From Ceratorhiza oryzae-sativae (lineage: Eukaryota > Basidiomycota > Agaricomycetes > Cantharellales > Ceratobasidiaceae): a stretch of 50,645 bases of DNA. The position numbers and the translations under genes are program-made. Positions 12,530-20,564 of the stretch are shown here, piece after piece (the first letter of the stretch is position 1; each line of letters starts with the position of its first letter). The stretch covers positions 1-50,645 of the forward strand of contig JARWMV010000107.1 of NCBI GenBank assembly GCA_030998015.1. Reading direction: 5' to 3'. Below the pieces are notes generated by a model. The model made no database searches. It saw only the letters and a list, made by a program, of their open reading frames with translations, and was not told the origin of the DNA.

Positions 12530-12690
12530 TGACCCGTGCACGCCTGCGAACGCCTTGGCTTAAGCCAAGGCGGCCCTGGCGTGCGCGCGGCTCGCCGCGA
12601 ACGCGGCCTCGATAACCATACCCACGGGTCGTTGACCCTCCGCTTATCGGCTGAAATCTTGGGTTACACCTAAGATTTCAGCCGATAAGC
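12530..12690 (+). mobile_element. R2 element, short form, in GIY-YIG C-terminal part
   Basis: R2 reads from CCCGTGCACGCCTGCG to AAGCGGGGGTA and sits between two copies of TGA, which looks like a 3-bp target duplication. Its body is a chain of stems, and longer copies carry extra hairpin modules: GGTACCCTGG..., CCTGCCAAGACG..., TATCGGCTGAAATC..., ATTGACCTTAAGGTCAAT, and GTCAACAGCATG.... Deleting the element with one TGA joins KIYVY to DATN in frame. Mirror at 11325-11485. Confidence 0.85.
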
Positions 12691-12896
12691 GGGGGTATGA
12701 TGCAACTAATTTTACACTTGTGAGTGGGGGCCCTTTTCGAAGTATCCGAATGGCTGCAAAGGTAACGCACATTTCTGCAAGAACACTTGGCAGAAATCTA
12801 GATACGAAAAAACCATTCAAAGGATATTATTATTACAGTCATGCTCAATTCACAATATAAAAACCATTAAAATCAATCCCCTTTCCCCAAGAAAAG

Positions 12897-13006
12897 TCGC
12901 AGATGCGGCTAAATTAGTGCTTAAAGAAACAATTATACCAGCACAAGCAAATAAAGTACTTTTTTATTTAGCACCTGTTGCTACTTTAATCTTTAGTCTA
13001 TTAGGT
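12897..13006 (+). CDS. nad1: NADH dehydrogenase subunit 1, internal exon x
   Basis: NAD1 is a membrane subunit of respiratory complex I that helps form the ubiquinone site. This exon encodes (F)ADAAKLVLKETIIPAQAN and KVLFYLAPVATLIFSLLG, 36 codons plus the last two bases of a split codon. It follows the usual LLQA(F) segment of the family. The exon starts at TC after an intron-final G and ends in GGT; the terminal T before the intron is the group I rule. The reading frame then passes to TGG at 14962. Residues 1 to about 55 of the normal protein should lie upstream but are absent because the unit turns round at 12007. No insertion element lies in the exon. Confidence 0.88.
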
Positions 13007-13049
13007 CTAAAATAACCTGGCTTAATTAAAATTTCACTATATGCTAGAA

Positions 13050-13138
13050 CAATTGACCCCCAATGCCTTACAGCATGTTGGGGGGCAATTGCCCCCCCAA
13101 ACAATGCAGCGTAGCTGCATTGTTTGGGGGGTCAATTG
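13050..13138 (+). repeat. R3 element in intron a, between CAATTG repeats
   Basis: Two stacked hairpins: CCCCCAATGCC/... and CAAACAATGCAGC/GCTGCATTGTTTG. CAATTG is repeated on both sides, consistent with a 6-bp target duplication. Upstream of the ribozyme core. Mirror at about 10877-10965. Confidence 0.78.
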
Positions 13139-13140
13139 TC

Positions 13141-13410
13141 AAAAACCTCTGGGTAGCTGGCCATTCCATTGTAGGTGAAATGGCATGTTAGGCTATAAAT
13201 TCTGAGGTATTATTATCCCTTGTTGTCTACAAACAGCAAGAAAATTTCTTATTTGTGATATTAACTTTCGACTAGCAGGCTTTAATGACAAAAATCAAAG
13301 CCTCAGAGACTATACGTGAAAATTTTGTAAAATAGACAGAAAAGTGCATTAATTCCAATGCTTTACGCCTTTTCATTAATCTATTGAGAAAAAAGACATA
13401 GTCCAAACTA
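13141..13410 (+). ncRNA. Group I ribozyme core of nad1 intron a
   Basis: Two conserved core strands can be read: the P7 5' strand GCCTCAGAGACTATACG at about 13300 and its partner AAGACATAGTCC at about 13393, where GACTAT pairs with ATAGTC. A likely P4-side strand AAACAGCAAGAAA is at 13231. The core directly precedes the endonuclease start. It is free of insertion elements; R3 sits just upstream in a peripheral region. Mirror at 10605-10874. Confidence 0.75.
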
Positions 13411-13557
13411 ATGCAAAATATTTTAGCAAATATAGTTGAATTCGTTAATAAAATTAAAAATTGGTTATTTATATTTAACGCATATGTTAAAGATGCTTAT
13501 GCTAAATTCAAATTTTTTGTGTTAACTACTTTAATAAAATTTTACTGCTATATGCCT

Positions 13558-13779
13558 CCGCGCGCGTTAGTTGCTGGTGGGACTTGTCCCACCAACCAAC
13601 GTGAGCAATCGCAACCGTTTGCGATTGCTAGTGCGCGGCATAATATCGATATTTAGCCGCCGGCTGAAAATGACGAACGGTCGTCATTTTCTACGAGGGA
13701 ATCTTTATGGGAGGTAGCCTGGACCATGAGACTCATGGTCAAGGCTACCTCATCTGAGGATTCCCTCTAACGCCGGCGG
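13558..13779 (+). mobile_element. R1 with nested R8, in intron a endonuclease
   Basis: The 222-base form: R1 with the 50-base R8 hairpin (ATGGGAGGTAGCC...) inserted after element position 149, in the loop of the last hairpin. Exact deletion keeps the LAGLIDADG frame. Confidence 0.92.
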
Positions 13780-13871
13780 AGTCTAAGAAAATATTCTACT
13801 GATTCTACGGACGTAAAAAATAGCCGTATAAAGGGGCCTAGAACTCCGGACGCCCCAGATCTGACCGAATA

Positions 13872-14073
13872 TCAAACCCCCGCTTAGGGTCATCCAGCAT
13901 TGTATTTATATATAAATACATGCTGTTGACCCGAGGGGTTTGGTTATCGAGGCCGCGTTCGCGGCGAGCCGCGCGCACGCCAGGGCCGCCTTGGCTTGAT
14001 TATTGACCTTAAGGTCAATATGAGCCAAGCTTGCTTGGCTTAAGCCAGGGCGTTCGCAGGCGTGCACGGGTCA
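13872..14073 (-). mobile_element. R2, in intron a endonuclease
   Basis: Flanked by TCA on both sides (TGA on the other strand). Deletion joins LTEYQ to KEVIFGTMLGDA. Copies at 9948-10143 (six bases shorter) and about 49616-49817. Confidence 0.85.
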
Positions 14074-14699
14074 AAAAGAAGTAATATTTGGAACAATGCT
14101 GGGAGATGCTACAGCAGAAAAATCTCAATTAAATGGTAACACAAGATTGCGGTTTTATATGTCTAATGTAAACCAAGAATTAATTTTTCATTTATATTCT
14201 ATTTTTAAACCCTTTGTTAGAACAGCCCCCAAAGAAGTTACCAGAAAACAAAACGAACTTACTGGGAAAATTCATACAGATATACGGTTTTCTACCTTAA
14301 AATATCCTATGTTTAACTGGGTAATTGACGACTTTTATGTTAAAGATTTACAAAATAACATAAAAATTGTACCCTTAAATGCCCATGAAAAACTAACACC
14401 CGTTGGTTTAGCTTTTCTTATTATGGATGATGCTTCGTTTAACATAACAAAAGGCCATTTAGTCATTTGTACAGATTCTTACTCAAAAGAAGATGTTTCC
14501 AAAAAACACCTTCACGGTGGTTTTGGGCCCTACGGGCTACGCTTAATTGATATTTTTAATTCTAAATTTGGATTATCTTGTGGATTGATTAACCATGGAA
14601 TTACAAAAGGCGGAAATATCTCTTATCGAATCCGAATTAACAAATCCTCAATGCCCTCTTTAATTAACTTAGTTAAACCCCACATCATACCCTCAATGC

Positions 14700-14921
14700 C
14701 CGCGCGCGTTAGTTGCTGGTGGGACTTGTCCCACCAACCAACGTGAGCAATCGCAACCGTTTGCGATTGCTAGTGCGCGGCATAATATCGATATTTAGCC
14801 GCCGGCTGAAAATGACGAACGGTCGTCATTTTCTACGAGGGAATCTTTATGGGAGGTAGCCTGGACCATGAGACTCATGGTCAAGGCTACCTCATCTGAG
14901 GATTCCCTCTAACGCCGGCGG
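14700..14921 (+). mobile_element. R1 with nested R8, at the end of intron a endonuclease
   Basis: The 222-base form, after IIPSM. Deletion extends the protein about 12 residues to a stop just before exon y. Confidence 0.92.
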
Positions 14922-14961
14922 GGGTCTTTAATGTTCAAAGGGCATATTTTGCATAGTTTTG

Positions 14962-15321
14962 TGGGCAGTAATTCCTTTCGGAGATGGTTTAGTACTCTTC
15001 GATTTCTCTTTAGGAATCTTGTATACATTAGCTCTATCCTCTCTAGGAATCTATGGAGTATTATTTGCGGGATGGTCTGCTAATTCTAAATACGCCTTTT
15101 TAGGTTCTTTAAGATCAACTGCGGCTATGATAAGTTACGAGTTAGTACTTAGTTCAGCGGTAGTAATTGTAATTTTAATCACAGGTTCGTTCAACATTAC
15201 AAAAATCATTGAGAGCCAACAAGCTGTTTGGAGTGTTATACCCCTACTAACAATATTTTTATTCTATTTCATATCAGTATTGGCAGAAACATCAAGAACT
15301 CCATTTGATCTTCAGGAGGCT
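14962..15321 (+). CDS. nad1: NADH dehydrogenase subunit 1, internal exon y
   Basis: Encodes 120 codons, from WAVIPFGDGLVLFDF to TPFDLQEA, including the family blocks AGWSANSKYAFLGSLRS, MISYELVLSS and LAETSRTPFDLQEA. Four to five membrane spans are visible. The exon ends GAGGCT, with the T expected at a group I splice site, and joins GAATCCGAGCTT of exon z to give the invariant EAESELVAGF. The DLQEAE form is usual in fungal NAD1. A stop lies 18 bases downstream in the intron, so splicing is needed. No insertion element is present. Confidence 0.93.
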
Positions 15322-15481
15322 GCATTACTAAGAGTATAACCACAATTTGGCTCTAAGGATTCGGTCTCCTTAAAGACCGCTATATGCTGGAAAATTCTAC
15401 CGGTTGAACACATAGCCGTTCTTTCTGTATGTTTAGTAGAACAATCAGCAGGAAACACTAAACTTCCCGCTAGTTCCCTGT

Positions 15482-15643
15482 AGACCCCCAATAATTGCAA
15501 TGTCGCCATTGACCCCCCAAACTGATGCAGCTATGCTGCATTGTTTGGGGGGGTAACCTTATTGGGGGGCGGATGCCCCTCAAACAATGCAGCGGACCCT
15601 CCCACCTGGGATTGGGTCCGCTGCACATGTTTGGGGGGCACTA
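15482..15643 (+). repeat. R3 composite in intron b core
   Basis: Three GACCCCC-type stems in a row, including AAACAATGCAGCGGACCC around GTGGGAGGGTCC. Lies before P7 of the ribozyme. Confidence 0.7.
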
Positions 15644-15733
15644 GCATTTTATGAGCTGACGACAGGGTTCCCGCTTGGGGCAAGTTTGGTATCCTCAGAG
15701 AATAGACGTGGTCAATGGAATTCTTAAACTATA

Positions 15734-15874
15734 CCCCGCTAATCGATACCCCTGCCAAGACGTGCGCTAAAGCGCAGTTCTCTAGGCAGGGTGTAGATTT
15801 GCCTTCGCAAATCATCGATTATTGGAGCCCTCCGCGCTTAGGCCGCCCTGCGGGCGATCAAAGAGCGCGGAGGG
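15734..15874 (+). repeat. R6 element (141 bp) in P8 loop of intron b
   Basis: CCCCGCTAATCGATACCCC to GCGCGGAGGG. It holds three stems: CCTGCCAAGACG.../..., GATTTGCCTTCGCAAATC, and CCCTCCGCGCTTAGG with an inner GCCGCCC stem. Copies at 8147-8287 and 47815-47955. Confidence 0.8.
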
Positions 15875-16209
15875 TTTTAGTTTAATGTTTAGTTTTCCAT
15901 TAAGATATATTCCTTTTTAATCTAGGTAAATAGAATAAATTAAATTTAAAGGCTAACTAGCAAGTCTATAACTCTAAACCCCAGATCACATAGCTTCTCG
16001 AATGGGCCTATGAAGGTTTGCCCCCGTTCGGCAACTAGATCAGTGCTGAAATTTGAACTAGTTGCAAAATTTTTTAAAAGAGATTCTAGTTGAAAATTTA
16101 ATTTTATATGCAAAATGGAATTTACAGGGTCCCACTCCCCCTCTCTTGGCTACGATTGTTAGCCTCGGGGTCTGGGCAGCCGCGTAACGCGCTGCAACTA
16201 TGAAGAAAT

Positions 16210-16381
16210 CCGCGCGCGTTAGTTGCTGGTGGGACTTGTCCCACCAACCAACGTGAGCAATCGCAACCGTTTGCGATTGCTAGTGCGCGGCATAATATCG
16301 ATATTTAGCCGCCGGCTGAAAATGACGAACGGTCGTCATTTTCTACGAGGGAATCTTTAGGATTCCCTCTAACGCCGGCGG
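16210..16381 (+). mobile_element. R1 element, plain form (reference copy)
   Basis: The 172-base R1 starts CCGCGCGCGTTAG and ends CTAACGCCGGCGG, imperfect terminal inverted repeats of 13 bases. Inside are hairpins at element positions 18-37, 48-71, 110-133 and 139-159, plus the palindrome AATATCGATATT at 85-96. It is GC-rich against an AT-rich background. It has no gene of its own; open frames entering it end in the same meaningless tail. I saw no base difference between full copies apart from nested insertions. Here it lies in intron b upstream of the GIY-YIG gene. Confidence 0.92.
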
Positions 16382-16484
16382 GCCAAGTCTTGTGACAAGA
16401 TAAATCCTTTGCCATTTGAACTGGTGGGGCGTATTTAGATTTAGAGACTATTACAATATCTACCAATAAAAATGTTATCAAATT

Positions 16485-16701
16485 TGACCCGAGCACGCCT
16501 GCGAACGCCCTGGCTTAAGCCAAGGCGGCCCTGGCGTGCGCGCGGCGTCTGATTCCGAGGTACCCTGGAACTGAAAGTTCCAGGGTACCTCGCAATACCT
16601 CGCCGCGAACGCGGCCTCGATAACCAAACCCCTCGGGTCTACGCGTATCGGCTGAAATCTTGGGTTACACCTAAGATTTTAGCCGATAAGCGGGGGTTTG
16701 A
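16485..16701 (+). mobile_element. R2, at the start of the intron b GIY-YIG gene
   Basis: TGA-flanked; deletion joins MLSN to LINFLFPL. Copies at 7320-7536 and 46988-47204. Confidence 0.85.
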
Positions 16702-17004
16702 TTAATTTCTTATTTCCTCTTAGAGGATATCTATTTTCAATTTTACTTTGTGTGTTTTTAATTACAGTTATATTTACTATGTTAATTGAATTTGAAGAGA
16801 TACTTAACTTTATCCTTCCAAATAATATGGTATCTAGCTTAATCTCTGCATTAGTGCCTTTAAAGGTATATTCTGATTTAAATGATCCTAAAGATGTTCG
16901 TGCAGATCTTAAAAAAGTTGGCGGTGTTTATGGTTTAGTCAACACTAAAGATGGAAAACAATACATAGGGTCCAGCAAAGATATGTATGAAAGATTCACA
17001 GATC

Positions 17005-17176
17005 CCGCGCGCGTTAGTTGCTGGTGGGACTTGTCCCACCAACCAACGTGAGCAATCGCAACCGTTTGCGATTGCTAGTGCGCGGCATAATATCGATATT
17101 TAGCCGCCGGCTGAAAATGACGAACGGTCGTCATTTTCTACGAGGGAATCTTTAGGATTCCCTCTAACGCCGGCGG
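17005..17176 (+). mobile_element. R1, in GIY-YIG gene
   Basis: Plain form between RFTD and GITTNARLQRS. Deletion gives RFTDQGITTNARL in frame. Confidence 0.92.
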
Positions 17177-17392
17177 AGGGTATCACAACAAATGCCAGAT
17201 TACAGCGAAGTATGAAAAAACATGGTATAAATAATTTTATTTTTGTAGTTTATTATTATCACGAAGATCCTTTAACTCAAGCTTCGGATCCGTCTGTGTA
17301 CGGCTTAAGCCGCACACATACGTCTCCTCTACAAGCGTGAAGTTGTTGCACGTACGTGCAACAATTTCAGCTAGAGTCGCTGTAGTTTTAAC

Positions 17393-17748
17393 TGACCCGT
17401 GCCCGCCTACGATCGCAGCTGCGGCCCTGGCGTGCGCGGGCGTCTGATTCCGAGGTACCCTGGAACTGAAAGTTCCAGGGTACCTCGCAATACCTCGCGG
17501 CCAGAGGGGCCGCCTCGCGCACAACCCACGGCACGGGTAAGCCTGCCCCCTCCGCGCTCTTTGATCGCCAGCAGGGCGGCCTAAGCGCGGAGGGCTCCAC
17601 TAATCGATGATTTGCGAAGGCAAATCTACACCCTGCCTAGAGAACTGCGCTTTAGCGCACGTCTTGGCAGGGGTATCGATTAGCGGGGTAGGGTTTGGTG
17701 GTGGATGGGCCCGAGCGGAGCGACGGTCCTCACCACCACGGGGGGTGA
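17393..17748 (+). mobile_element. Large R2 composite with R6 inside, in GIY-YIG gene
   Basis: A 356-base TGA-flanked element. It keeps the R2 beginning (CCCGTGCCCGCC) and the GGTACC stem, then holds an R6 (17548-17688) and a GGTGGTGG...CCACCACC stem. Deletion joins VVLT to DIETEVIKSF. Copies at 6273-6628 and 45941-46296. Confidence 0.82.
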
Positions 17749-17827
17749 TATTGAAACAGAGGTTATTAAAAGCTTTCCTTTCGAAGAATTATTTAATTTC
17801 AAACAGGAAGCTAAATCTATGCTAGGC

Positions 17828-18049
17828 CCGCGCGCGTTAGTTGCTGGTGGGACTTGTCCCACCAACCAACGTGAGCAATCGCAACCGTTTGCGATTGCTA
17901 GTGCGCGGCATAATATCGATATTTAGCCGCCGGCTGAAAATGACGAACGGTCGTCATTTTCTACGAGGGAATCTTTATGGGAGGTAGCCTGGACCATGAG
18001 ACTCATGGTCAAGGCTACCTCATCTGAGGATTCCCTCTAACGCCGGCGG
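17828..18049 (+). mobile_element. R1 with nested R8, in GIY-YIG gene
   Basis: Lies between AKSMLG and the HTAEAISKM region. Deletion leaves the frame two bases short in an ACACAC run; this is the one R1 site in a recognisable gene that does not rejoin cleanly. Confidence 0.92.
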
Positions 18050-18124
18050 ACACACGGCTGAGGCAATATCTAAAATGAAAGCTAGATTTGTAGATAAAAC
18101 CAACCACCCGATGTTTGGGAAAAA

Positions 18125-18376
18125 TCATACCCCCGCTTAGGGTCAACCAGCATTGTATTTATATATAAATACATGCTGTTGACCCGTGGGTATGGTTATC
18201 GAGGCCGCGTTCGCGGCGAGGTATTGCGAGGTACCCTGGAACTTTAAGTTCCAGGGTACCTCGGAATCAGACGCCGCGCGCACGCCAGGGCCGCCTTGGC
18301 TTACATTGACCTTAAGGTCAATATGAGCCAAGCTTGCTTGGCTTAAGCCAAGGCGTTCGCAGGCGTGCACGGGTCA
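18125..18376 (-). mobile_element. R2, in GIY-YIG gene
   Basis: TCA-flanked, carrying three extra modules. Deletion joins MFGKNH to TLESIKLI. Copies at 5645-5896 and 45313-45564. Confidence 0.85.
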
Positions 18377-18411
18377 TACACTAGAATCAATTAAGTTAAT
18401 CAGGTCCAGCA

Positions 18412-18442
18412 AGATTTTATAAATCTTGCATGGAAGCAAACC
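18412..18442 (+). repeat. R7-like hairpin (solo) in GIY-YIG gene
   Basis: TCCAGCAAGATTTTATAAATCTTGCATGGA, a solo copy of the element nested in some R1s. Deletion joins SIKLI to SKPGELNPMF. Confidence 0.78.
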
Positions 18443-18558
18443 TGGCGAGTTAAATCCTATGTTCACCCATACCTCTGAAACTAGAAATAAAATTTCTGAT
18501 GTAATGAGTAAAAATCCCTTAGGAATATACGACATGGAAAATAATTTGATTAAAACAT

Positions 18559-18793
18559 TCAAACCCCCGCTTAGGGTCATCCAGCATTGTATTTATATAT
18601 AAATACATGCTGTTGACCCGAGGGGTTTGGTTATCGAGGCCGCGTTCGCGGCGAGGTATTGCGAGGTACCCTGGAACTTTAAGTTCCAGGGTACCTAGGA
18701 ATCAGACGCCGCGCGCACGCCAGGGCCGACTTGGCTTGATTATTGACCTTAAGGTCAATATGAGCCAAGGCGTTCGCAGGCGTGCACGGGTCA
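18559..18793 (-). mobile_element. R2, in GIY-YIG gene
   Basis: TCA-flanked; deletion joins NLIKTFK to NQIELAAEF. Copies at 5228-5462 and 44896-45130. Confidence 0.85.
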
Positions 18794-18887
18794 AAAATCA
18801 AATAGAGCTAGCTGCTGAATTTGGTGTTAATAAGACCACAGTTTCCCGAAAAGTTAGATCAGGTAAAATTTTTAACGGTAAATATTA

Positions 18888-19051
18888 CCCGTGCACGCCT
18901 GCGAACGCCTTGGCTTGCCAAGGCGGCCCTGGCGTGCGCGCGGCTCGCCGCGAACGCGGCCTCGTTAACAATGCCCACGGGTCGTTGACCCTCCGCTTTA
19001 GCGGCTGAAATCTTGGGTTACACCTAAGATTTTAGCCGATAGAGCGGGGGC
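18888..19051 (+). mobile_element. R2, joined to R1, at end of GIY-YIG gene
   Basis: Short form preceded by TATTA rather than TGA and running straight into R1, so its right flank is lost. Copies at 4970-5133 and 44638-44801. Confidence 0.8.
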
Positions 19052-19223
19052 CCGCGCGCGTTAGTTGCTGGTGGGACTTGTCCCACCAACCAACGTGAGC
19101 AATCGCAACCGTTTGCGATTGCTAGTGCGCGGCATAATATCGATATTTAGCCGCCGGCTGAAAATGACGAACGGTCGTCATTTTCTACGAGGGAATCTTT
19201 AGGATTCCCTCTAACGCCGGCGG
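19052..19223 (+). mobile_element. R1 abutting an R2, near intron b 3' end
   Basis: Plain form joined directly to the end of the R2 at 18888-19051. The same R2-R1 pairing occurs at 19772-20157. Confidence 0.92.
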
Positions 19224-19337
19224 AAAATTAGATAAATAATTCGTTTTAGCTGACTTTAAATTTTAATTTATTCGGGGAAACTCACCTTACTTTGGTGAGT
19301 TTTTCTAAGTTACCCTCTCAAATTTCTCTTCTTTACG

Positions 19338-19697
19338 GAATCCGAGCTTGTGGCTGGATTCTTTACAGAACACTCTAGTGTGCCTTTTGTTTTCTTTTTC
19401 TTAGCAGAGTATAGCTCAATAGTGTTATTCTCATGTATAACAGCTATATTGTTTTTTGGAGGCTACTTGCTACCTGAAATTTTTGTTAACGATACGGTTG
19501 TAAACCTGCAATCAGTAGTGTTAGCTATAAAAACTAGTTTAGTATGTTTCCTATTCGTGTGGTTTAGAGCCACTCTGCCTAGATTGAGATATGATCAACT
19601 AATGATTTTCTGCTGGACTGGTTTACTACCTGTAGCAATCGCCTTAATCGCATTAGTGCCAGGCTTATTGATTGCATTTGATATATCACCTAACTAA
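19338..19697 (+). CDS. nad1: NADH dehydrogenase subunit 1, last exon z
   Basis: Encodes 119 codons and TAA: ESELVAGFFTEHSSVPF, FFLAEYSSIVLFS, FVWFRATLPRLRYDQLM and the C-terminus LIAFDISPN. These are the conserved C-terminal blocks of NAD1. It follows an intron ending in G, and the ESELVAGF join to exon y fixes the start. Exons x, y and z together give 276 residues against about 330 for a full protein, so only the N-terminal 50-60 residues are missing. No insertion element lies inside, although an R2-R1 pair begins 74 bases after the stop. Confidence 0.93.
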   Translation, partial: ESELVAGFFTEHSSVPFVFFFLAEYSSIVLFSCITAILFFGGYLLPEIFVNDTVVNLQSVVLAIKTSLVCFLFVWFRATLPRLRYDQLMIFCWTGLLPVAIALIALVPGLLIAFDISPN

Positions 19698-19771
19698 TAA
19701 TCCCCTCCCTGAACAGAATCTGTGAGTAAGGCGCAACTGTCCGCAGGTTTGAATATTTATTATATCTAATA

Positions 19772-19985
19772 TGACCCGTGCACGCCTGCGAACGCCTTGG
19801 CTTAAGCCAAGGCGGCCCTGGCGTGCGCGCGGCTCGCCGCGAACGCGGCCTCGTTAACAATGCCCACGGGTCGTTGACCCTCCGCTTTATTACCCCTGCC
19901 AAGACGTGCGCTAAAGCGCAGTTCTCTAGGCAGGGCGGCTGAAATCTTGGGTTACACCTAAGATTTTAGCCGATAGAGCGGGGGC
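19772..19985 (+). mobile_element. R2, joined to R1, downstream of nad1
   Basis: Preceded by TGA and carrying the CCTGCCAAGACG hairpin module. Copies at 4036-4249 and 43704-43917. Confidence 0.82.
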
Positions 19986-20157
19986 CCGCGCGCGTTAGTT
20001 GCTGGTGGGACTTGTCCCACCAACCAACGTGAGCAATCGCAACCGTTTGCGATTGCTAGTGCGCGGCATAATATCGATATTTAGCCGCCGGCTGAAAATG
20101 ACGAACGGTCGTCATTTTCTACGAGGGAATCTTTAGGATTCCCTCTAACGCCGGCGG
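19986..20157 (+). mobile_element. R1 abutting an R2, downstream of nad1
   Basis: Plain form following the R2 at 19772-19985. Confidence 0.92.
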
Positions 20158-20328
20158 AAATTTTTATAAAAGAAGGAGTTATTAACCCTAACTCTCAAAT
20201 ATTACCATACTCCACTAGATTACCCATTTTAACAGTATATTTAGATGCACGGTAGAATCTGCGAACTCTGCCGTAAATCTTAAAATGGCCTTAGGTTTCG
20301 TCTTATGGTGAAGGGCTTCGTTCTTCAT

Positions 20329-20564
20329 TCATACCCCCGCTTAGGGTCAACCAGCATTGTATTTATATATAAATACATGCTGTTGACCCGAGGGGTAATG
20401 GTTATCGAGGCCGCGTTCGCGGCGAGGTATTGCGAGGTACCCTGGAACTTTAAGTTCCAGGGTACCTCGGAATCAGACGCCGCGCGCACGCCAGGGCCGA
20501 CTTGGCTTGATTATTGACCTTAAGGTCAATATGAGCCAAGGCGTTCGCAGGCGTGCACGGGTCA
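20329..20564 (-). mobile_element. R2
   Basis: TCA-flanked copy in unassigned sequence. Copies at 3457-3692 and 43125-43360. Confidence 0.82.

Larger units (their letters stand above)
12107..12860 (+). pseudogene. GIY-YIG homing endonuclease, C-terminal part, in truncated nad1 intron
   Basis: The visible protein lacks the GIY-YIG catalytic domain and begins VVETCTREQL, the helix before the usual KPLLNIL motif. It continues through a NUMOD3-like segment (ISSSLQGRKDSEATRVRKS, NNPFYGKGPG) and a NUMOD1-like DNA-binding tail (GTKIYVYDATN, SIRMAAK, LGRNLDTKKPFKGYYYY), ending at TAA 12858. An R3 element (about 12382-12499) and an R2 element (12530-12690) interrupt it. Deleting them joins LDIA to AEKAGTKIYVYD in frame. 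This copy has two extra bases near 12152 that break the frame; the mirror copy does not. The N-terminal half is lost at the turn-round point, so no active nuclease can come from this copy alone. Confidence 0.8.
12047..12896 (+). other. 3' part of the first nad1 group I intron in the unit
   Basis: Inferred intron segment. It carries a GIY-YIG gene and ends AAAAG just before exon x, with the final G expected of group I introns. Its 5' half, ribozyme core and upstream nad1 exon are not found in the unit. The mirror is 11119-11966. Confidence 0.6.
13411..14956 (+). pseudogene. LAGLIDADG homing endonuclease in nad1 intron a, interrupted by three elements
   Basis: Site-specific DNA endonuclease of the LAGLIDADG family, which normally promotes intron spread. 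ATG 13411 opens a 49-codon piece with a hydrophobic stretch (KNWLFIFNAYV). An R1 with nested R8 (13558-13779) and an R2 (13872-14073) follow. The long piece to 14699 carries the first motif GTMLGDATAEKS and a second, LAFLIMDDASFN. Another R1+R8 (14700-14921) precedes the tail. Deleting the two R1 copies exactly and the R2 with one TGA gives one open frame: MPSLRKYSTDSTD at the first join, LTEYQKEVIFGTMLGDA at the second, and IIPSMR then VFNVQRAYFA-stop at the third, five bases before exon y. As DNA it is broken; if elements were removed or bypassed it would encode a full-length protein. Confidence 0.8.
13007..14961 (+). other. nad1 intron a (group I)
   Basis: Lies between exon x (ending LLG, T before the splice) and exon y (starting WAVIPFG, G before the splice). 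It contains a group I core, an R3 insertion (13050-13138) and a LAGLIDADG gene. Mirror copy at 9060-11008; a partial third copy starts at 48728. Confidence 0.85.
15352..15915 (+). ncRNA. Group I ribozyme core of nad1 intron b, with R3 and R6 in its loops
   Basis: Core strands seen: ACAATCAGCAGGAAAC (about 15441), the P7 5' strand CCTCAGAGAATAGACG (15693) and its partner AAGATATATTCC (about 15902), where GAATA pairs with TATTC. An R3 composite (15482-15643) sits before P7, and an R6 (15734-15874) sits between the two P7 strands where the P8 loop should be. Both lie in positions where extra sequence is usually tolerated. Mirrors at 8106-8669 and 47774-48337. Confidence 0.7.
16472..18887 (+). 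pseudogene. GIY-YIG homing endonuclease in nad1 intron b, interrupted by seven elements and a terminal eighth
   Basis: From ATG 16472 the protein reads MLSN, then after an R2 LINFLFPLRGY with a membrane-like stretch. The catalytic domain follows: VGGVYGLVNTKDGKQYIGSS, then after an R1 ARLQRSMKKHGINNF. A large R2 composite precedes LTDIETEVIKSFPFEEL. Further pieces are KMKARFVDKTNHPMFGKNH (NUMOD3-like), LNPMFTHTSETRNKIS and a NUMOD1-like tail LGIYDMENNLIKTFKNQIEL to VSRKVRSGKIFNGKYY. Elements lie at 16485-16701 (R2), 17005-17176 (R1), 17393-17748 (R2+R6), 17828-18049 (R1+R8), 18125-18376 (R2), about 18412-18442 (R7), 18559-18793 (R2) and 18888-19223 (R2+R1). Deletion restores the frame at all internal sites except 17828, which is two bases off in an AC run. 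The segment 17290-17392 is rich in hairpins and its frame is unclear. Confidence 0.82.
15322..19337 (+). other. nad1 intron b (group I)
   Basis: A 4,016-base intron between EA and ESELVAGF. The ribozyme core follows the 5' splice site, then a GIY-YIG gene with eight interruptions, then about 110 AT-rich bases ending CTTTACG before exon z. R1, R2, R3, R6, R7 and an R5-like hairpin (about 16178-16198) make up much of its length. Mirror copies at 4684-8699 and 44352-48367. Confidence 0.88.
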
